From contig JACIVP010000004.1 of assembly GCA_014361455.1 (NCBI GenBank), positions 1-64,000 of the forward strand: a DNA stretch of 64,000 nucleotides. Reading direction: 5' to 3'. Position numbers and translations under genes: made by a program. This document shows, in pieces, positions 1-8,445 of the stretch (the first letter of the stretch is position 1; each line of letters starts with the position of its first letter). Under the pieces are notes generated by a model. That model worked only from the letters and a program-made list of their open reading frames with translations, did not search any database and was not told where the DNA came from. Origin of the DNA: Candidatus Methanosuratincola sp. (GTDB lineage: Archaea > Thermoproteota > Methanomethylicia > Methanomethylicales > Methanomethylicaceae).

Positions 1-941
1 TTCTTTCCCTTGAGCACCCTTGCTGCAGCCTCGAGGTCCTCGAGCCTCCCGTTGGTGCACGAACCGATGAAGACCTGGTCCACAGGCACATCGCCTATCT
101 CAGAGACCGGCTTCACGTTGTCCACAGAATGGGGCATCGCCACCTGCGGCTCCAGCTCGCTGAGGTCAAGTTCGCGTGTCTCTAGATACTTGGCATCTGG
201 GTCGCTCCTGAAAGCCGCCTCTTTCACGCCCGTGTACTCGATAGTCTTGCTGTCCGGGTTGACTATCCCAGTCTTTGCGCCCATCTCGATTGCCATGTTG
301 CAAATCGTGAGCCTGCTGTCCACGCTGAGCGACTGGATTCCATCCCCTGCGAACTCGGCAGCGCAGTATAGTGCCCCGTCGACCCCCATCTCCCCTATGA
401 TCTTGAGTATAATGTCCTTTGCAGAAGTTCCCTTTCCGAGGCTATTCTTTAGCTCGAACCTTATGGTCTCTGGGACCCTGAACCACATCTCCCCGGTGAG
501 GATAACCGATGCCATCTCTGTCGACCCGATCCCAGTCGCAAATGCACCGAGCGCGCCAAGGGTGCAGGTGTGCGAGTCCGCCCCCACGACGAGCATCCCT
601 GGCTTCACATAGCTCTCAGCGAGGATCTGGTGGCAGACGCCCTGTCTCCCCACCTCGTGGAAGTTCCTCAGCCCGTGCCTCCTTGCGTACGACCTGAGCT
701 GCTTGTGGAGTTCGGCCGTAGTGCTCGAGTTCGCAGGGACCTGGTGGTCGAGTATTATCACGACCTTATCCGGATCCCAGGGCCTCTCGTAGCCAACCTC
801 CTTCATAACATTGAGCGTGAGGGGGCCGGTTAGGTCGTGTATCATCGCGAGGTCGATCCTTCCGACCACGTACTCGCCTGCCTCGACCTTTCTCTTGCCC
901 GAGGCCTTGGCGAGGATCTTTTCAGAAATTGTCATCCCCAT
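1..941 (-). CDS. leuC: 3-isopropylmalate dehydratase / homoaconitase large subunit (partial)
   Basis: N-terminal ~313 residues of an aconitase-superfamily large subunit; the rest lies beyond the left edge. Reading leftward the protein starts MGMTISEKILAKASG and contains HDLTGPLTL, LDHQVPANS, the cofactor-loop region GADSHTCTLGALG with the first cluster cysteine, and FIGSCTNGR near the edge with another. The family binds a 4Fe-4S cluster and isomerises 2-isopropylmalate (leucine) or homocitrate-type substrates (lysine). Start at 941 is chosen because GGAGG sits 7 nt upstream; an in-frame ATG at 935 is possible. A TATA-like CTTTTAAGA lies about 40 nt upstream. The lysW-lysX pair 3 kb away makes a homoaconitase role possible, but sequence alone does not separate the two. 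Confidence 0.9.
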   Translation of the reverse strand, partial: MGMTISEKILAKASGKRKVEAGEYVVGRIDLAMIHDLTGPLTLNVMKEVGYERPWDPDKVVIILDHQVPANSSTTAELHKQLRSYARRHGLRNFHEVGRQGVCHQILAESYVKPGMLVVGADSHTCTLGALGAFATGIGSTEMASVILTGEMWFRVPETIRFELKNSLGKGTSAKDIILKIIGEMGVDGALYCAAEFAGDGIQSLSVDSRLTICNMAIEMGAKTGIVNPDSKTIEYTGVKEAAFRSDPDAKYLETRELDLSELEPQVAMPHSVDNVKPVSEIGDVPVDQVFIGSCTNGRLEDLEAAARVLKGK

Positions 942-1095
942 TCTTGAGCCTCCAGACTTTCGAATCATAAGCCTTGGAGGTCTTAAAAGATTTCCGCATG
1001 CGATCTGGGGTTGGCAAACATGAGACAATCAGTAATCATGATAGCAATAATAATAGGCAGTAATAAAAAAAATAATAAATAGTAAAAAATAAGGA

Positions 1096-1311
1096 TCATG
1101 GTCTGGACTTGAGGCGGTTCTTGCATGCCCTGAGTGCTTTCGCCCCGAACGCTACAGTGATTAAAATGGGGTAGACTGCGAAGCAGCCGCCGCCCATTGG
1201 GCATCCGGCGCATGCGCCGCCGCAAGGCATCGCAATGAGATATGAGGCGGGTGCGGCAGAGGCTGCAAGGATGAACGCCCACCGCGACTTCAACCGTTCA
1301 ACTGCCCCCAC
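1096..1311 (-). CDS. Small cysteine-rich membrane protein
   Basis: 71-residue protein with a GTG start preceded by GGGGG at 6 nt. It overlaps the 3' end of the polyferredoxin gene by 14 nt, so it is probably its last operon partner. It has two hydrophobic stretches (about residues 10-28 and 43-57) around a cysteine-rich loop, CGGACAGC followed by GGGC. That loop could bind a metal or an iron-sulfur centre at the membrane. I do not recognise the family; the link to electron transfer is inferred from the neighbour. Confidence 0.55.
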   Translation of the reverse strand: MGAVERLKSRWAFILAASAAPASYLIAMPCGGACAGCPMGGGCFAVYPILITVAFGAKALRACKNRLKSRP

Positions 1312-2179
1312 TGTTTTTCCCCCGCTTCAGCTTGTAGGCATTGCACACATGCATGCACTCCTTGCAGTTCACGCAAAGCCCCCTCTCAACGCTGCGGTCT
1401 TCTTTTATTGCCCACATCGGGCAGAGATCTTTGCACTTGTTGCAGCCCGTGCACGATCCGTTCTCGTGCTCTACCCTGTAGAAGCCAAGCCGTGAACCGA
1501 CCTTGTGTGCCAGGCCGGAGATTGCACCGAGCGGACAGAAGAAGAGACACCAGCCCCTCCCGCCAGACATGAATAGCCCGCCTGCGATCAGCCATAACAA
1601 GAGGGTGATTATTGACCCTGAATGCCAATACTCTAGAGCGGACAGGTCTCCGAAGAGCGCAGACGAGAAGTTCTGGAGCATCGATGAGGGGCAGTACCTG
1701 CAACAGATGCTTCCCAGCTGGTCTGAGGCAAGATCGTACCCTACCAGGGCAGCGACTAATATGAATCCGGCAAGGAACCCATACCTCATGCTAGTCGTCA
1801 GCTTCGTGTCATTTATCCTGAGCCTGTACCTATTGGGGATTGGCACGACCCTACTTATTGTTTCACTGAACGCCCCGACTGGACATAACCACCCGCAGAA
1901 GGCGGGCCCAATGAATATTGAGGAGATGATTACACCGAAGGCGAAGGCTGCCATGAACCATGAAGATCCTAGGATCGAATAGAACCTTCCGCCGAAGATC
2001 CAGTCTATCGGCATCCTGAAGCAGATGCTGTGCAGCGTCGGGTCTGCTGAGTTGCCCACGATGTAGTAGACCGCCCTGGTTAAGATGGCGAACGGCGCCA
2101 CGAATAGAAAGAAACCCACTATGAACGAAGAGTACCTCCAGCGGTTCCTGATCAGTGTTTCCTTTGGAGTCAATGGCAA
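1298..2179 (-). CDS. NapH/NosR-type membrane polyferredoxin
   Basis: 293-residue membrane iron-sulfur protein of the NapH/MauN/NosR C-terminal type. Predicted membrane segments lie near residues 17-40, 72-95, 130-150 and 188-207. Two CxxxCP motifs are present (CGWLCP, CLFFCP), with a further CCRYCP. The C-terminal cytoplasmic part carries two 4Fe-4S sites, CTGCNKCKDLCP and CVNCKECMHVCN. Such proteins pass electrons between a membrane donor and a periplasmic or cytoplasmic partner. The start overlaps the end of the upstream exported-protein gene by 10 nt, indicating one operon. No terminal reductase is encoded nearby, so the partner is unknown. Confidence 0.85.
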   Translation of the reverse strand: MPLTPKETLIRNRWRYSSFIVGFFLFVAPFAILTRAVYYIVGNSADPTLHSICFRMPIDWIFGGRFYSILGSSWFMAAFAFGVIISSIFIGPAFCGWLCPVGAFSETISRVVPIPNRYRLRINDTKLTTSMRYGFLAGFILVAALVGYDLASDQLGSICCRYCPSSMLQNFSSALFGDLSALEYWHSGSIITLLLWLIAGGLFMSGGRGWCLFFCPLGAISGLAHKVGSRLGFYRVEHENGSCTGCNKCKDLCPMWAIKEDRSVERGLCVNCKECMHVCNAYKLKRGKNSGGS

Positions 2180-2763
2180 CCCCCTCCTGGATGGCTTCCC
2201 GAGCCCGCTCCACCGTTAATGAACTTGATCGGTATGAATGTGAGGAGTGCGTTGGTATCTGCGTCTATGACCTCTAATCCCCCATCATAGACCACCGGCT
2301 CATCCATGTAGTATTCGGGTATGTGGAACATCCAGTCGATGCCCAGGTTGGGGATCGATCCTCCTGGTCTCAGTGGCGTCGTGAATGTGTGCGTGGAGGC
2401 GTCGTATTCAAAGCCGCTGTTCACTTCCCAGTCTACTTTGATGTCAGGCGGCACATTGGCCAGGTCCAGCCTTATCCTCACAGGTTTCTTGCCCAGATTG
2501 TAGATCCAGTGCGTCGAAACCCCTTCGAGGTTTGGCTGGAGCGTGTTCTTGAGCACACCTCTTGATTGCAGGTCTATCACGAGTGGCGATATGGAGACGG
2601 GTGGACCTGCACCCCTCATGATCATAGGCGATGTGACGTTCCCTGCGGGCACCGCTACCCAAAAATGTACGAGCTCCGAGTCACCGAGTACGGCACTGTA
2701 TGCGCCAAGAGACACTGTCAGAGCCATCACAAAAACGAAACCAAACAAATATGCCTTTTTCAT
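2170..2763 (-). CDS. Exported protein of unknown function, polyferredoxin operon
   Basis: About 197 residues, starting MKKAYLFGFVFVMALTVSLG, an uncleaved or cleaved signal segment. The start at 2763 is preferred because GGAG lies 4 nt upstream; an upstream in-frame ATG at 2778 lacks a ribosome site. The rest is a soluble, mostly beta domain ending in a Gly/Ser-rich tail, GGAGSGSHPGGGCH, whose His and Cys could bind a metal. It is the first gene of the operon with the NapH-like protein. It is divergent from the PadR regulator across a 130-bp gap, which suggests control by that regulator. I do not recognise a family. Confidence 0.6.
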   Translation of the reverse strand: MKKAYLFGFVFVMALTVSLGAYSAVLGDSELVHFWVAVPAGNVTSPMIMRGAGPPVSISPLVIDLQSRGVLKNTLQPNLEGVSTHWIYNLGKKPVRIRLDLANVPPDIKVDWEVNSGFEYDASTHTFTTPLRPGGSIPNLGIDWMFHIPEYYMDEPVVYDGGLEVIDADTNALLTFIPIKFINGGAGSGSHPGGGCH

Positions 2764-2871
2764 GCCACTCCAGGGCATCCAAGTAGTTTTTCTACTCTTC
2801 TGGAATTGATCTCTGGTATTGTTTTTGATCCGGAAAGGATATGGAATTGAACTCGGAACCATAAAACTCAT

Positions 2872-2881
2872 ATATCGATAT
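2872..2881. promoter_or_regulatory. Palindrome in the padR / polyferredoxin divergent promoter
   Basis: Perfect 10-bp palindrome ATATCGATAT within an AT-rich tract (2868-2892) between the PadR gene and the exported-protein gene. It lies 14 bp before the PadR start codon and is a candidate PadR operator. It is short and AT-rich, so chance is possible. Confidence 0.3.
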
Positions 2882-2894
2882 CAAATATATTCTT

Positions 2895-3461
2895 GTGATA
2901 AAAATGTTCGACGACCCTATCTCAAAGAGCCTCGAATGGAGCAGAAAGGGCTACATGGGGATGGCTCTCCTGCTGATGATAAACGAGAAGCCGCTGACCG
3001 GCTACGAGATGATGCGCACCATGCGGGAGACTACGCAGGGCTTCTGGAGGCCTACCCCAGGAGGGGTATACCCTGTGCTCAAGAAGCTCGAGTCCGAGGG
3101 GCTGGTGCATGGAGAATGGTGTGCCTACAAGGGTCGCAAGAGGAAGATCTACCACATCACAGATGAGGGCAGGAGGATCCTGGATCATGTCCTGCTCAAG
3201 CAGAGCGAGATAGCTATGAGCATAAACCGGATCTTCGAAAGCTTACTGAAAGACATGTTCCCCATCGATAACCCCCAAGTCGCGCCGCCATGCCTCTTCT
3301 CGGTATTCGTGTCAGAAATGGGCACAGTCGAGAGTGAGATAGGTGATCTTAAGGAAAAGAGGGATGCATTGGTCAGGATGATCGAGATCCTCCAGCAGTG
3401 CCTCGCTGTAATAGACGAGAGGATCGCAGAGATAAATGCAAATGGAGGGGCTACCTTCTAG
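2895..3461 (+). CDS. PadR-family transcriptional regulator
   Basis: 188-residue regulator. The N-terminal winged helix (residues ~18-100) has the PadR pattern: LLMINEKPLTGYEM, then GVYPVLKKLESEGLV and a wing with KRKIYHITDEGRRIL. It is followed by a C-terminal dimerisation coil (about 130-185). PadR proteins usually repress a neighbouring operon and respond to small molecules or metals. It is divergent from the polyferredoxin operon, which is its likely target. GTG at 2895 or ATG at 2904 could be the start. The 3' end overlaps the convergent lysX by 11 bp. Confidence 0.85.
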   Translation: MIKMFDDPISKSLEWSRKGYMGMALLLMINEKPLTGYEMMRTMRETTQGFWRPTPGGVYPVLKKLESEGLVHGEWCAYKGRKRKIYHITDEGRRILDHVLLKQSEIAMSINRIFESLLKDMFPIDNPQVAPPCLFSVFVSEMGTVESEIGDLKEKRDALVRMIEILQQCLAVIDERIAEINANGGATF

Positions 3462-4314
3462 CCTCCCCGATAGCATAGTCTATTATCATACCTGGGATAT
3501 CCACTTCGGCGGCGCTCATCGCTCCCTTGAACTCGACCGTTGAATTTACTTCGTGGATCACGATCCCTTCCTTCGTCTCCATCGCGTCGACCCCCAGGAC
3601 ACCTGTGCCGACGACCTCGGCTGCCTTGAGTACCATGTCCTTGAAATCCTCGGTGAGGTTGCAGACCTCTGCCCTCCCTCCCCTTGCAATGTTGGTCCTC
3701 CAGTCGTCTGGGGCGCTGTACCTATATATCGATGCAGCTATCTGGTCCCCGACCACCACAGTCCTTATGTCCCTCGGCGGCCTCTCGACCATCTCTTGGA
3801 TGTAGTATATCTGGTACAGGGGGTTGCCCATCTCCTCCCTGTCCTCCAGCAGTGCCTGCGCAGTCTCCCTGTCCTTCAGCGGTGCGATAAGCCTCCCCCA
3901 GCTCCCGAAGACGGGCTTTATCACGGCTGGGTAGCCCATCTCCTCGTCTAGTACCTTCATCGCCTCGTCCTTCGTGAATGCGACCATGGTCTTCGGGGTC
4001 GGTATCCCTGCCTTCGCAAGCCTCATGGTGCAGAGTAGCTTGTCCCCGCAGATCGAAGCTACGCCAAAAGGGTTAATCACCGCGACTCCTTTGTTCTCGA
4101 GTATCGAGGTTATGTAAAGCCCTCTGAAGTGGCTCACGCACCTCTCGATCGCCACGTCCCCGAAAGCCTCGTCTTTAGAGGTGTCGGTTATCGTAAAGTG
4201 TATCTCTTTCGCGTCTATAGGCCTGAGTTCGACCCCCTTCTTCTGGGCTGCGTTTATTATCTCCTTCTCTTCAACCCTTACCCTGTCATAAAGAAGAGAG
4301 AGGGTCTGGGCCAA
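3451..4314 (-). CDS. lysX: LysX/ArgX-type LysW amino-acid ligase (RimK-like ATP-grasp)
   Basis: 287-residue ATP-grasp ligase. In the amino-carrier-protein pathway LysX joins alpha-aminoadipate (or ArgX joins glutamate) to the C-terminal glutamate of LysW. Visible features are the N-terminal LLYDRVRVEEKEI, ATP-grasp segments MGYPAVIKPVFGSWGR and YIQEMVERPPRDIR, and the terminal HEVNSTVEFKG metal/substrate region. The start is TTG at 4314, five nt after the lysW stop. GGGGAG inside the end of lysW is well placed as ribosome site, so the two are translationally coupled. Whether it serves lysine, arginine or both cannot be told from sequence here. The other lys/arg genes are not in the window. 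Confidence 0.9.
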   Translation of the reverse strand: MAQTLSLLYDRVRVEEKEIINAAQKKGVELRPIDAKEIHFTITDTSKDEAFGDVAIERCVSHFRGLYITSILENKGVAVINPFGVASICGDKLLCTMRLAKAGIPTPKTMVAFTKDEAMKVLDEEMGYPAVIKPVFGSWGRLIAPLKDRETAQALLEDREEMGNPLYQIYYIQEMVERPPRDIRTVVVGDQIAASIYRYSAPDDWRTNIARGGRAEVCNLTEDFKDMVLKAAEVVGTGVLGVDAMETKEGIVIHEVNSTVEFKGAMSAAEVDIPGMIIDYAIGEARR

Positions 4315-4319
4315 AAATT

Positions 4320-4490
4320 CTACTCTCCCCAGTCTTCGCCCTCGGACTCTGCGACCTTGAGCTCGAAGCTCCCCTTCTCGTCCTTGGCGACCTCAAGCTC
4401 CGCTCCGCAGTCAGGGCAGCTAAGGATCTCTCCCTCTATTACTTCCTTGGCCTCTATATCTCCATCGCACTCTGGACACTTGAATTTCAT
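4320..4490 (-). CDS. lysW: LysW amino-group carrier protein
   Basis: 56-residue acidic zinc-ribbon protein. It begins MKFKCPECDGDIEAKE, has a second pair CPDCGAELE, and ends in the diagnostic EDWGE, whose last glutamate gamma-carboxyl carries the lysine or ornithine precursor. The four cysteines (CPEC and CPDC) form the zinc site. It lies directly upstream of the ligase lysX in the same orientation, the classic arrangement. The length matches known LysW proteins (about 54-60 residues). Confidence 0.95.
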   Translation of the reverse strand: MKFKCPECDGDIEAKEVIEGEILSCPDCGAELEVAKDEKGSFELKVAESEGEDWGE

Positions 4491-4576
4491 TTTAATCCCC
4501 CGTGGTATCCGCCTAAAAGAATTTTATGTTAATAAGCATTTCTGTAATGTATCTTTTATTGGTTATTTTGCAATGC

Positions 4577-5545
4577 TCAATATTCCACAGTTTGTTTTCT
4601 TTCGCTCTCCTTAACAAGATTGTTGAAATCCTCTAAAAATTCGAAAAACTTGCCCTCTGGCACCCTGGCGCCCGCCGCCATTGCGTGCCCCCCGCCGCTG
4701 CCGTTGTGCTTTGGCGCGAGCTCCTGGAGCATCTCATTCAGGTCTATCTGATTGCTCGAAGAGCGTATGCTCATGTCCACCCTCCCCTTCCTTGTCTCCG
4801 CGCCTATGCCAACCGGCGTATTTCCGTATACCCTCGCGTAGACTGCGCCCTTTCCCATGGACCAATTCATGTCCAGCACGTACGCAATCCTGCCAACGAC
4901 CCTGACCTCTTCCTTGATCCTCTTCCTCATCTCCTCCTCCGCGATCGCCTCGGCAACCGCCTTTCCGACGATCTCCTCGTCCGAGCTGGGTGTTCTGTTC
5001 GAGGAAAGGAAGCTGACCATCCTCCTCTTCGTCTCGTAATCCCTGCCGCCCGCGTCTATTGCCTGGATGAGCAGTCCGCTCTCCAGGTAAAGGCTCCTCT
5101 TCTCCCAGTTCAGCAGGAGGCGCCTTATCTCGTATGTATTGTCCATGTAGTCCCCGATCGCACCGCATATCGCCACCCTGCTCATCTCCGCTGGGACCAA
5201 GTCCTTGAATTCCATGTAAGTCAGCTCGCTTGCGCAGCTATTTGTCGAGCTCACCAGTTTCCCGGGGATGTACCCCTCGCGGAGGCCGCGCGGCAGCGGG
5301 TGGTGGTCTATGTAGACTATTCTCCCTCCTCCAGCAGATATCCTTTCTAGCTCGGTCTTCACTTCATTTAGTAGTGTGCTGGGGAGTGCGATGTCGCAGA
5401 TCACTATGTTACCCTCGACCTGCTTCAAGTCCTCAGCAAGTCCGGAGGGATGCGAGAAGAAGACCCTGCTCCCCCTGAATGCGGCAAGTGCTATTGCAGC
5501 CGAGCAAATCCCATCCGTATCGCCGTGGGCGACTATCCAGTCCAT
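4577..5545 (-). CDS. DHH/DHHA1-family phosphoesterase (archaeal RecJ-like)
   Basis: 322-residue DHH-superfamily protein. Motif I HGDTDGICSA is at residues 7-16, VICDIALP follows, then the DHH motif IDHHPLPRG near residue 80, and the DHHA1 motif GSGGGHAMAAGAR near the end. These residues bind Mn and hydrolyse phosphodiesters. Archaeal members of this size act as single-strand exonucleases or as RecJ-like partners of the GINS/CMG replication complex, or as nanoRNases. The sequence alone does not choose between these. It is a single gene with its own start close to the cdv operon end. Confidence 0.85.
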   Translation of the reverse strand: MDWIVAHGDTDGICSAAIALAAFRGSRVFFSHPSGLAEDLKQVEGNIVICDIALPSTLLNEVKTELERISAGGGRIVYIDHHPLPRGLREGYIPGKLVSSTNSCASELTYMEFKDLVPAEMSRVAICGAIGDYMDNTYEIRRLLLNWEKRSLYLESGLLIQAIDAGGRDYETKRRMVSFLSSNRTPSSDEEIVGKAVAEAIAEEEMRKRIKEEVRVVGRIAYVLDMNWSMGKGAVYARVYGNTPVGIGAETRKGRVDMSIRSSSNQIDLNEMLQELAPKHNGSGGGHAMAAGARVPEGKFFEFLEDFNNLVKESERKQTVEY

Positions 5546-5579
5546 AAGTCATATTTGGTCAGGGTGTTAAAAAGCGTTT

Positions 5580-6788
5580 TCAACCCGCCCTGAAGTTCTC
5601 TTCCCACATCTCATAGGCCCTGATCATCTCCTTTGTGACGCTCGGCCTCCGCCTTGCTAACACTTCCTTAAAGTCCTCCATTCTTATCGGTCTCGGCCTT
5701 GAAGCCTTGTTCTGAGCCAGGCCTGCCTCGAAAAGTTCGCTCACCACCTTGAGCTGGACCGCCTGGGCAATGTCCCTTATATCGCTGCCAGAGTAGCCTT
5801 CGGTCATCTTCGCGAGCTCCTCAAGGCTTACGCCGTCCATGCCGAGGCTCTGCGTGTAGATCTGGAACATCCTGAGCCTTGCACCGTAGTCTGGGACCGG
5901 GACGTATATCCTCTTCTGGAACCTCCGTATGAATGCCCAGTCGAGTGCCCATGGCTTATTTGTGGCACCAATGACATAGAGCAGGCTGTTCTTTCCCTTG
6001 TCTATTATCCCGTCCATCTCCTTCAGGAACTGGTTCCTTACCCTGATCTCCCCCCCGACCTCATTGGAGTGGACGCCCAGCAGCGAGTCTATCTCGTCAA
6101 TGAATATTATTGCCGCCTCATTGTTTGCTACCCTCTCCCTCGCCGACCTGAAGAGCTTGGAGACGTTCTTCTCGGCCTCTCCCAGCCACTTCGACATTAT
6201 CGAGGCGGCGTCGATAGAATAGAATGCCGCGTTTATCTCGGTCGCCACAGCAGCCGCGGTGAGTGTCTTTCCGCATCCCGGCGGTCCATAGAGGAGTATC
6301 CCCCTGGGCCAGCCGAGTGGGAAGAGATCTGACCTGAGCGAAGGGTAGACGATCGCCTCCTTGAGTGCTTTTTTGGTTGTCTCAAGCCCGGATATGTCAT
6401 CCCACCTTACGTTGGGCTTGTCCACCACAAGGAGGTCTTCATAAGAGCTTTTCTTCTGCTGTTGCTGCGACTGCTGTCCGGCGCCCCCCCTTGGGGCAGT
6501 CTCGCCCCGGTTGATCGGTTTGATCTCGAAGACCGATGATCCATCCTCCTCGGAGCTCTCGGCACAATGCCCAGTCTGGAGGACTTTGATCCTCTCCTGG
6601 TATGCCATTGCCCTAGTCACATAGATCTTGTTGAGCTCGTAGTTTGGGTAGAGGTTGACAATCTTCAACAGCACGTCGATAGCCTTCTGGTAGTATGTGA
6701 TCGCCATCCCTTTCGATCCTTGGTTGTCTAGCCTGATAGCTTCACTCGCATGCTTTATTGCCGCCGATTCCAACTCATTAATCGCCAT
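5580..6788 (-). CDS. cdvC: CdvC / Vps4-type AAA ATPase
   Basis: About 402 residues. An N-terminal MIT three-helix domain (~1-75, with a TPR-like AITYYQKAIDVLLKIV) is followed by a Gln-rich linker with a run of glutamines. The AAA module has Walker A GPPGCGKTL, Walker B IIFIDEIDSLLG, sensor IGATNKPW and arginine finger FIRRFQKR, then a Vps4 C-terminal helix. The ATPase remodels ESCRT-III filaments during cell division. ATG 6788 overlaps the cdvB stop by 11 nt and has GAGGCGG upstream; an upstream in-frame TTG is less likely. The operon order after cdvB is that of crenarchaeal cdv loci. Confidence 0.93.
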   Translation of the reverse strand: MAINELESAAIKHASEAIRLDNQGSKGMAITYYQKAIDVLLKIVNLYPNYELNKIYVTRAMAYQERIKVLQTGHCAESSEEDGSSVFEIKPINRGETAPRGGAGQQSQQQQKKSSYEDLLVVDKPNVRWDDISGLETTKKALKEAIVYPSLRSDLFPLGWPRGILLYGPPGCGKTLTAAAVATEINAAFYSIDAASIMSKWLGEAEKNVSKLFRSARERVANNEAAIIFIDEIDSLLGVHSNEVGGEIRVRNQFLKEMDGIIDKGKNSLLYVIGATNKPWALDWAFIRRFQKRIYVPVPDYGARLRMFQIYTQSLGMDGVSLEELAKMTEGYSGSDIRDIAQAVQLKVVSELFEAGLAQNKASRPRPIRMEDFKEVLARRRPSVTKEMIRAYEMWEENFRAG

Positions 6789-7596
6789 CACTCGCAACCG
6801 CCTCAATCGCAGTCATTATCTTTATCAACCCCTTCTTAGATAAGCTTTCTATAAGCCTGGTGGCTTCCATTTCGTTCATGCCGAACCTCGAGCCAAGCTC
6901 CTTGAGATCAAGGACACCATCGCTCTTATCAAGGTAGTCTAGCAGCTCCTTTTCCCTAGCCTTCACATGGTCTGCTTGGGAATTGAGATCTGCCAGATGC
7001 CTGTCTGACCTGGGCTGCAGGCTCGTCCCAAAACCAAAATCCTTGGGCGGCTCAGGCAGCTTCTCGAGCAGCCTCCCCCTGATGAACTTCGAGGCTTGGT
7101 CGAGTATCTCTTCTCCTTCAACCGTATCTGAAATTGCAGCGATTTCCACCCCGGATAACGGCACCCTCATCTCAGCCAAAACTGAGTTAAGGCAACTGCC
7201 TATGTGCATCAGCTCCCCAGAGACCTCTGGTATCACCTCGGACAGCTGCTCGGAGACCTGCCTCACCCCCTCCAGGGTGGGCTCGAGCTGTGCAAATGTG
7301 GACCCTACCTCCCTGAGCGTCTCCATCCTCAGTGTGAGCTGCTCAAGGACCAGGATGCTGTTTGAGACCTTTTCCTGTATCTTCTTTATCTCTGCGATCT
7401 CGTTTGCATAGATCTTGGCCCTCTCTGAGCTCTTTTTCTCTAGGGCGGACGTGCAGAGCCTGAAGAGCTCACTGCGCCTTGCCTTCAGCCTCGCATCGGT
7501 TATCTCGAGCCTCCTTTTCTGCTTCCAGAGGGCCATTATCGCTTCATTCAGAGTGTCCTTTAGAGGTGGAGTCTTTCGGAAAAAGTTCTTCAGCAT
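6778..7596 (-). CDS. cdvB: CdvB, ESCRT-III protein with C-terminal winged helix
   Basis: 272-residue ESCRT-III homologue. Basic helical N-terminus (residues 1-60, KQKRRLEITDARLKARR), the Snf7 core with the NEIAEIKKI helix, a proline-rich MIM2-like stretch KLPEPPKDFG (~178-187) for CdvC MIT binding, and a C-terminal winged helix (~215-265) of the kind that binds CdvA in Crenarchaeota. It forms the division-ring scaffold. It lies between the ESCRT-III paralogue and cdvC. A TATA-like TTTAAAAAAAG at about 7672 could drive it separately from the paralogue. No cdvA is seen in the window. Confidence 0.92.
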   Translation of the reverse strand: MLKNFFRKTPPLKDTLNEAIMALWKQKRRLEITDARLKARRSELFRLCTSALEKKSSERAKIYANEIAEIKKIQEKVSNSILVLEQLTLRMETLREVGSTFAQLEPTLEGVRQVSEQLSEVIPEVSGELMHIGSCLNSVLAEMRVPLSGVEIAAISDTVEGEEILDQASKFIRGRLLEKLPEPPKDFGFGTSLQPRSDRHLADLNSQADHVKAREKELLDYLDKSDGVLDLKELGSRFGMNEMEATRLIESLSKKGLIKIMTAIEAVASDGD

Positions 7597-7665
7597 TTTT
7601 CACTCCACCTCTAGGGATCACTCATGGGATATGGGGTTTCTCCGTCAGTTTGATTCTTTAATTCC

Positions 7666-7679
7666 TTTTTTTAAAAAAA
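7666..7679 (-). terminator. T7/A7 tract between the two ESCRT-III genes
   Basis: On the minus strand seven T are followed by seven A about 30 nt after the paralogue stop codon. The T run could terminate the upstream transcript and the TTTAAAAAA could act as TATA box for cdvB, 75 nt from its start. Both readings are inference. Confidence 0.35.
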
Positions 7680-7708
7680 TGGGAACGAGAGTTGCCAAGT
7701 TCAGCGCC

Positions 7709-8347
7709 TCAGAACCCTGCCTTCTCTCCTGCTGCTATGCCTGCTGGGAGATCTGGGAACTTCTCCTTGACCCTCTGCTCTGCGACGGCCGCTGCCTCTC
7801 CAAGTATCTTCTGCGCGTCCTCGTTGGCACTCTCGAAGTTGAGACTGAGTCCGCTGCTCTGCCCTGCGTCGACGAGTATGCCGCTCAGGAGCGTGCCGAT
7901 GTCTCCGAGCTCCCTCTCTGCCTCGGGGAGCAGTGTTGATATGCCTGCCCTGACGTTCTTGATCACGCCCATGGCTGGTGCGAGCGTTACGACTATGTCG
8001 CCGAGCTCGGTCACAGTGCTGAGCCTCATCACTATCTGCTCGAGCGCCATCCTGGCCTGCATCAGCATCTTCGACATCTTCCTTATCTCTGCAAGCTCAT
8101 TCGCGTAGATCTTCGCATGGTCAAGATCGTGCTTCGAGTAAGCGTCCACGACCTTGCTGAACATTATCCTGTCTCTTTCCTGGAACCTCTGGTTTGCAAT
8201 GTCAAGCTTCTGCATCTGTAGCTGTATAGATCTCACTGCAGCCTCGAGCCTTGGCTTCAATGGGCCTGGGGGTCTTACCGACTCCTTGACCCTAGTGCTA
8301 ATGCCTGGGGTCTCCTTCCTCTCCCATCGGTTTGTGAAGTTACTCAC
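7709..8347 (-). CDS. CdvB paralogue (ESCRT-III, CdvB1/B2-like)
   Basis: 212-residue ESCRT-III protein without the winged-helix tail of CdvB. It has a proline-rich N-terminus (VRPPGPLKPRLEAA), a coiled core with HAKIYANELAEIRKM matching the CdvB core, and a C-terminal SANEDAQKILGEAAAVAEQ helix ending KFPDLP, a possible MIM. Paralogues of this type constrict the division ring with CdvB. The GTG start is supported by GGTGA 6 nt upstream, and a TATA box ttttataag at 8381-8389 gives a transcription start near 8360. It is the first gene of the division cluster. Confidence 0.9.
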   Translation of the reverse strand: MSNFTNRWERKETPGISTRVKESVRPPGPLKPRLEAAVRSIQLQMQKLDIANQRFQERDRIMFSKVVDAYSKHDLDHAKIYANELAEIRKMSKMLMQARMALEQIVMRLSTVTELGDIVVTLAPAMGVIKNVRAGISTLLPEAERELGDIGTLLSGILVDAGQSSGLSLNFESANEDAQKILGEAAAVAEQRVKEKFPDLPAGIAAGEKAGF

Positions 8348-8380
8348 TTTCGGTCACCACTCTAGGGTTTGGTGCGAACA

Positions 8381-8389
8381 TTTTATAAG
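8381..8389 (-). promoter_or_regulatory. TATA box of the cdv cluster
   Basis: CTTATAAAA on the minus strand, about 35-40 nt before the GTG start at 8347. Spacing predicts a transcription start near 8360. It lies in the 98-bp region shared with the divergent TrmB-type gene. Confidence 0.6.
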
Positions 8390-8445
8390 TCTCATGTGAC
8401 CAGAGTATCTTGTAACCGAAGTGTATGTCCCTCCGGTGACAAAGT

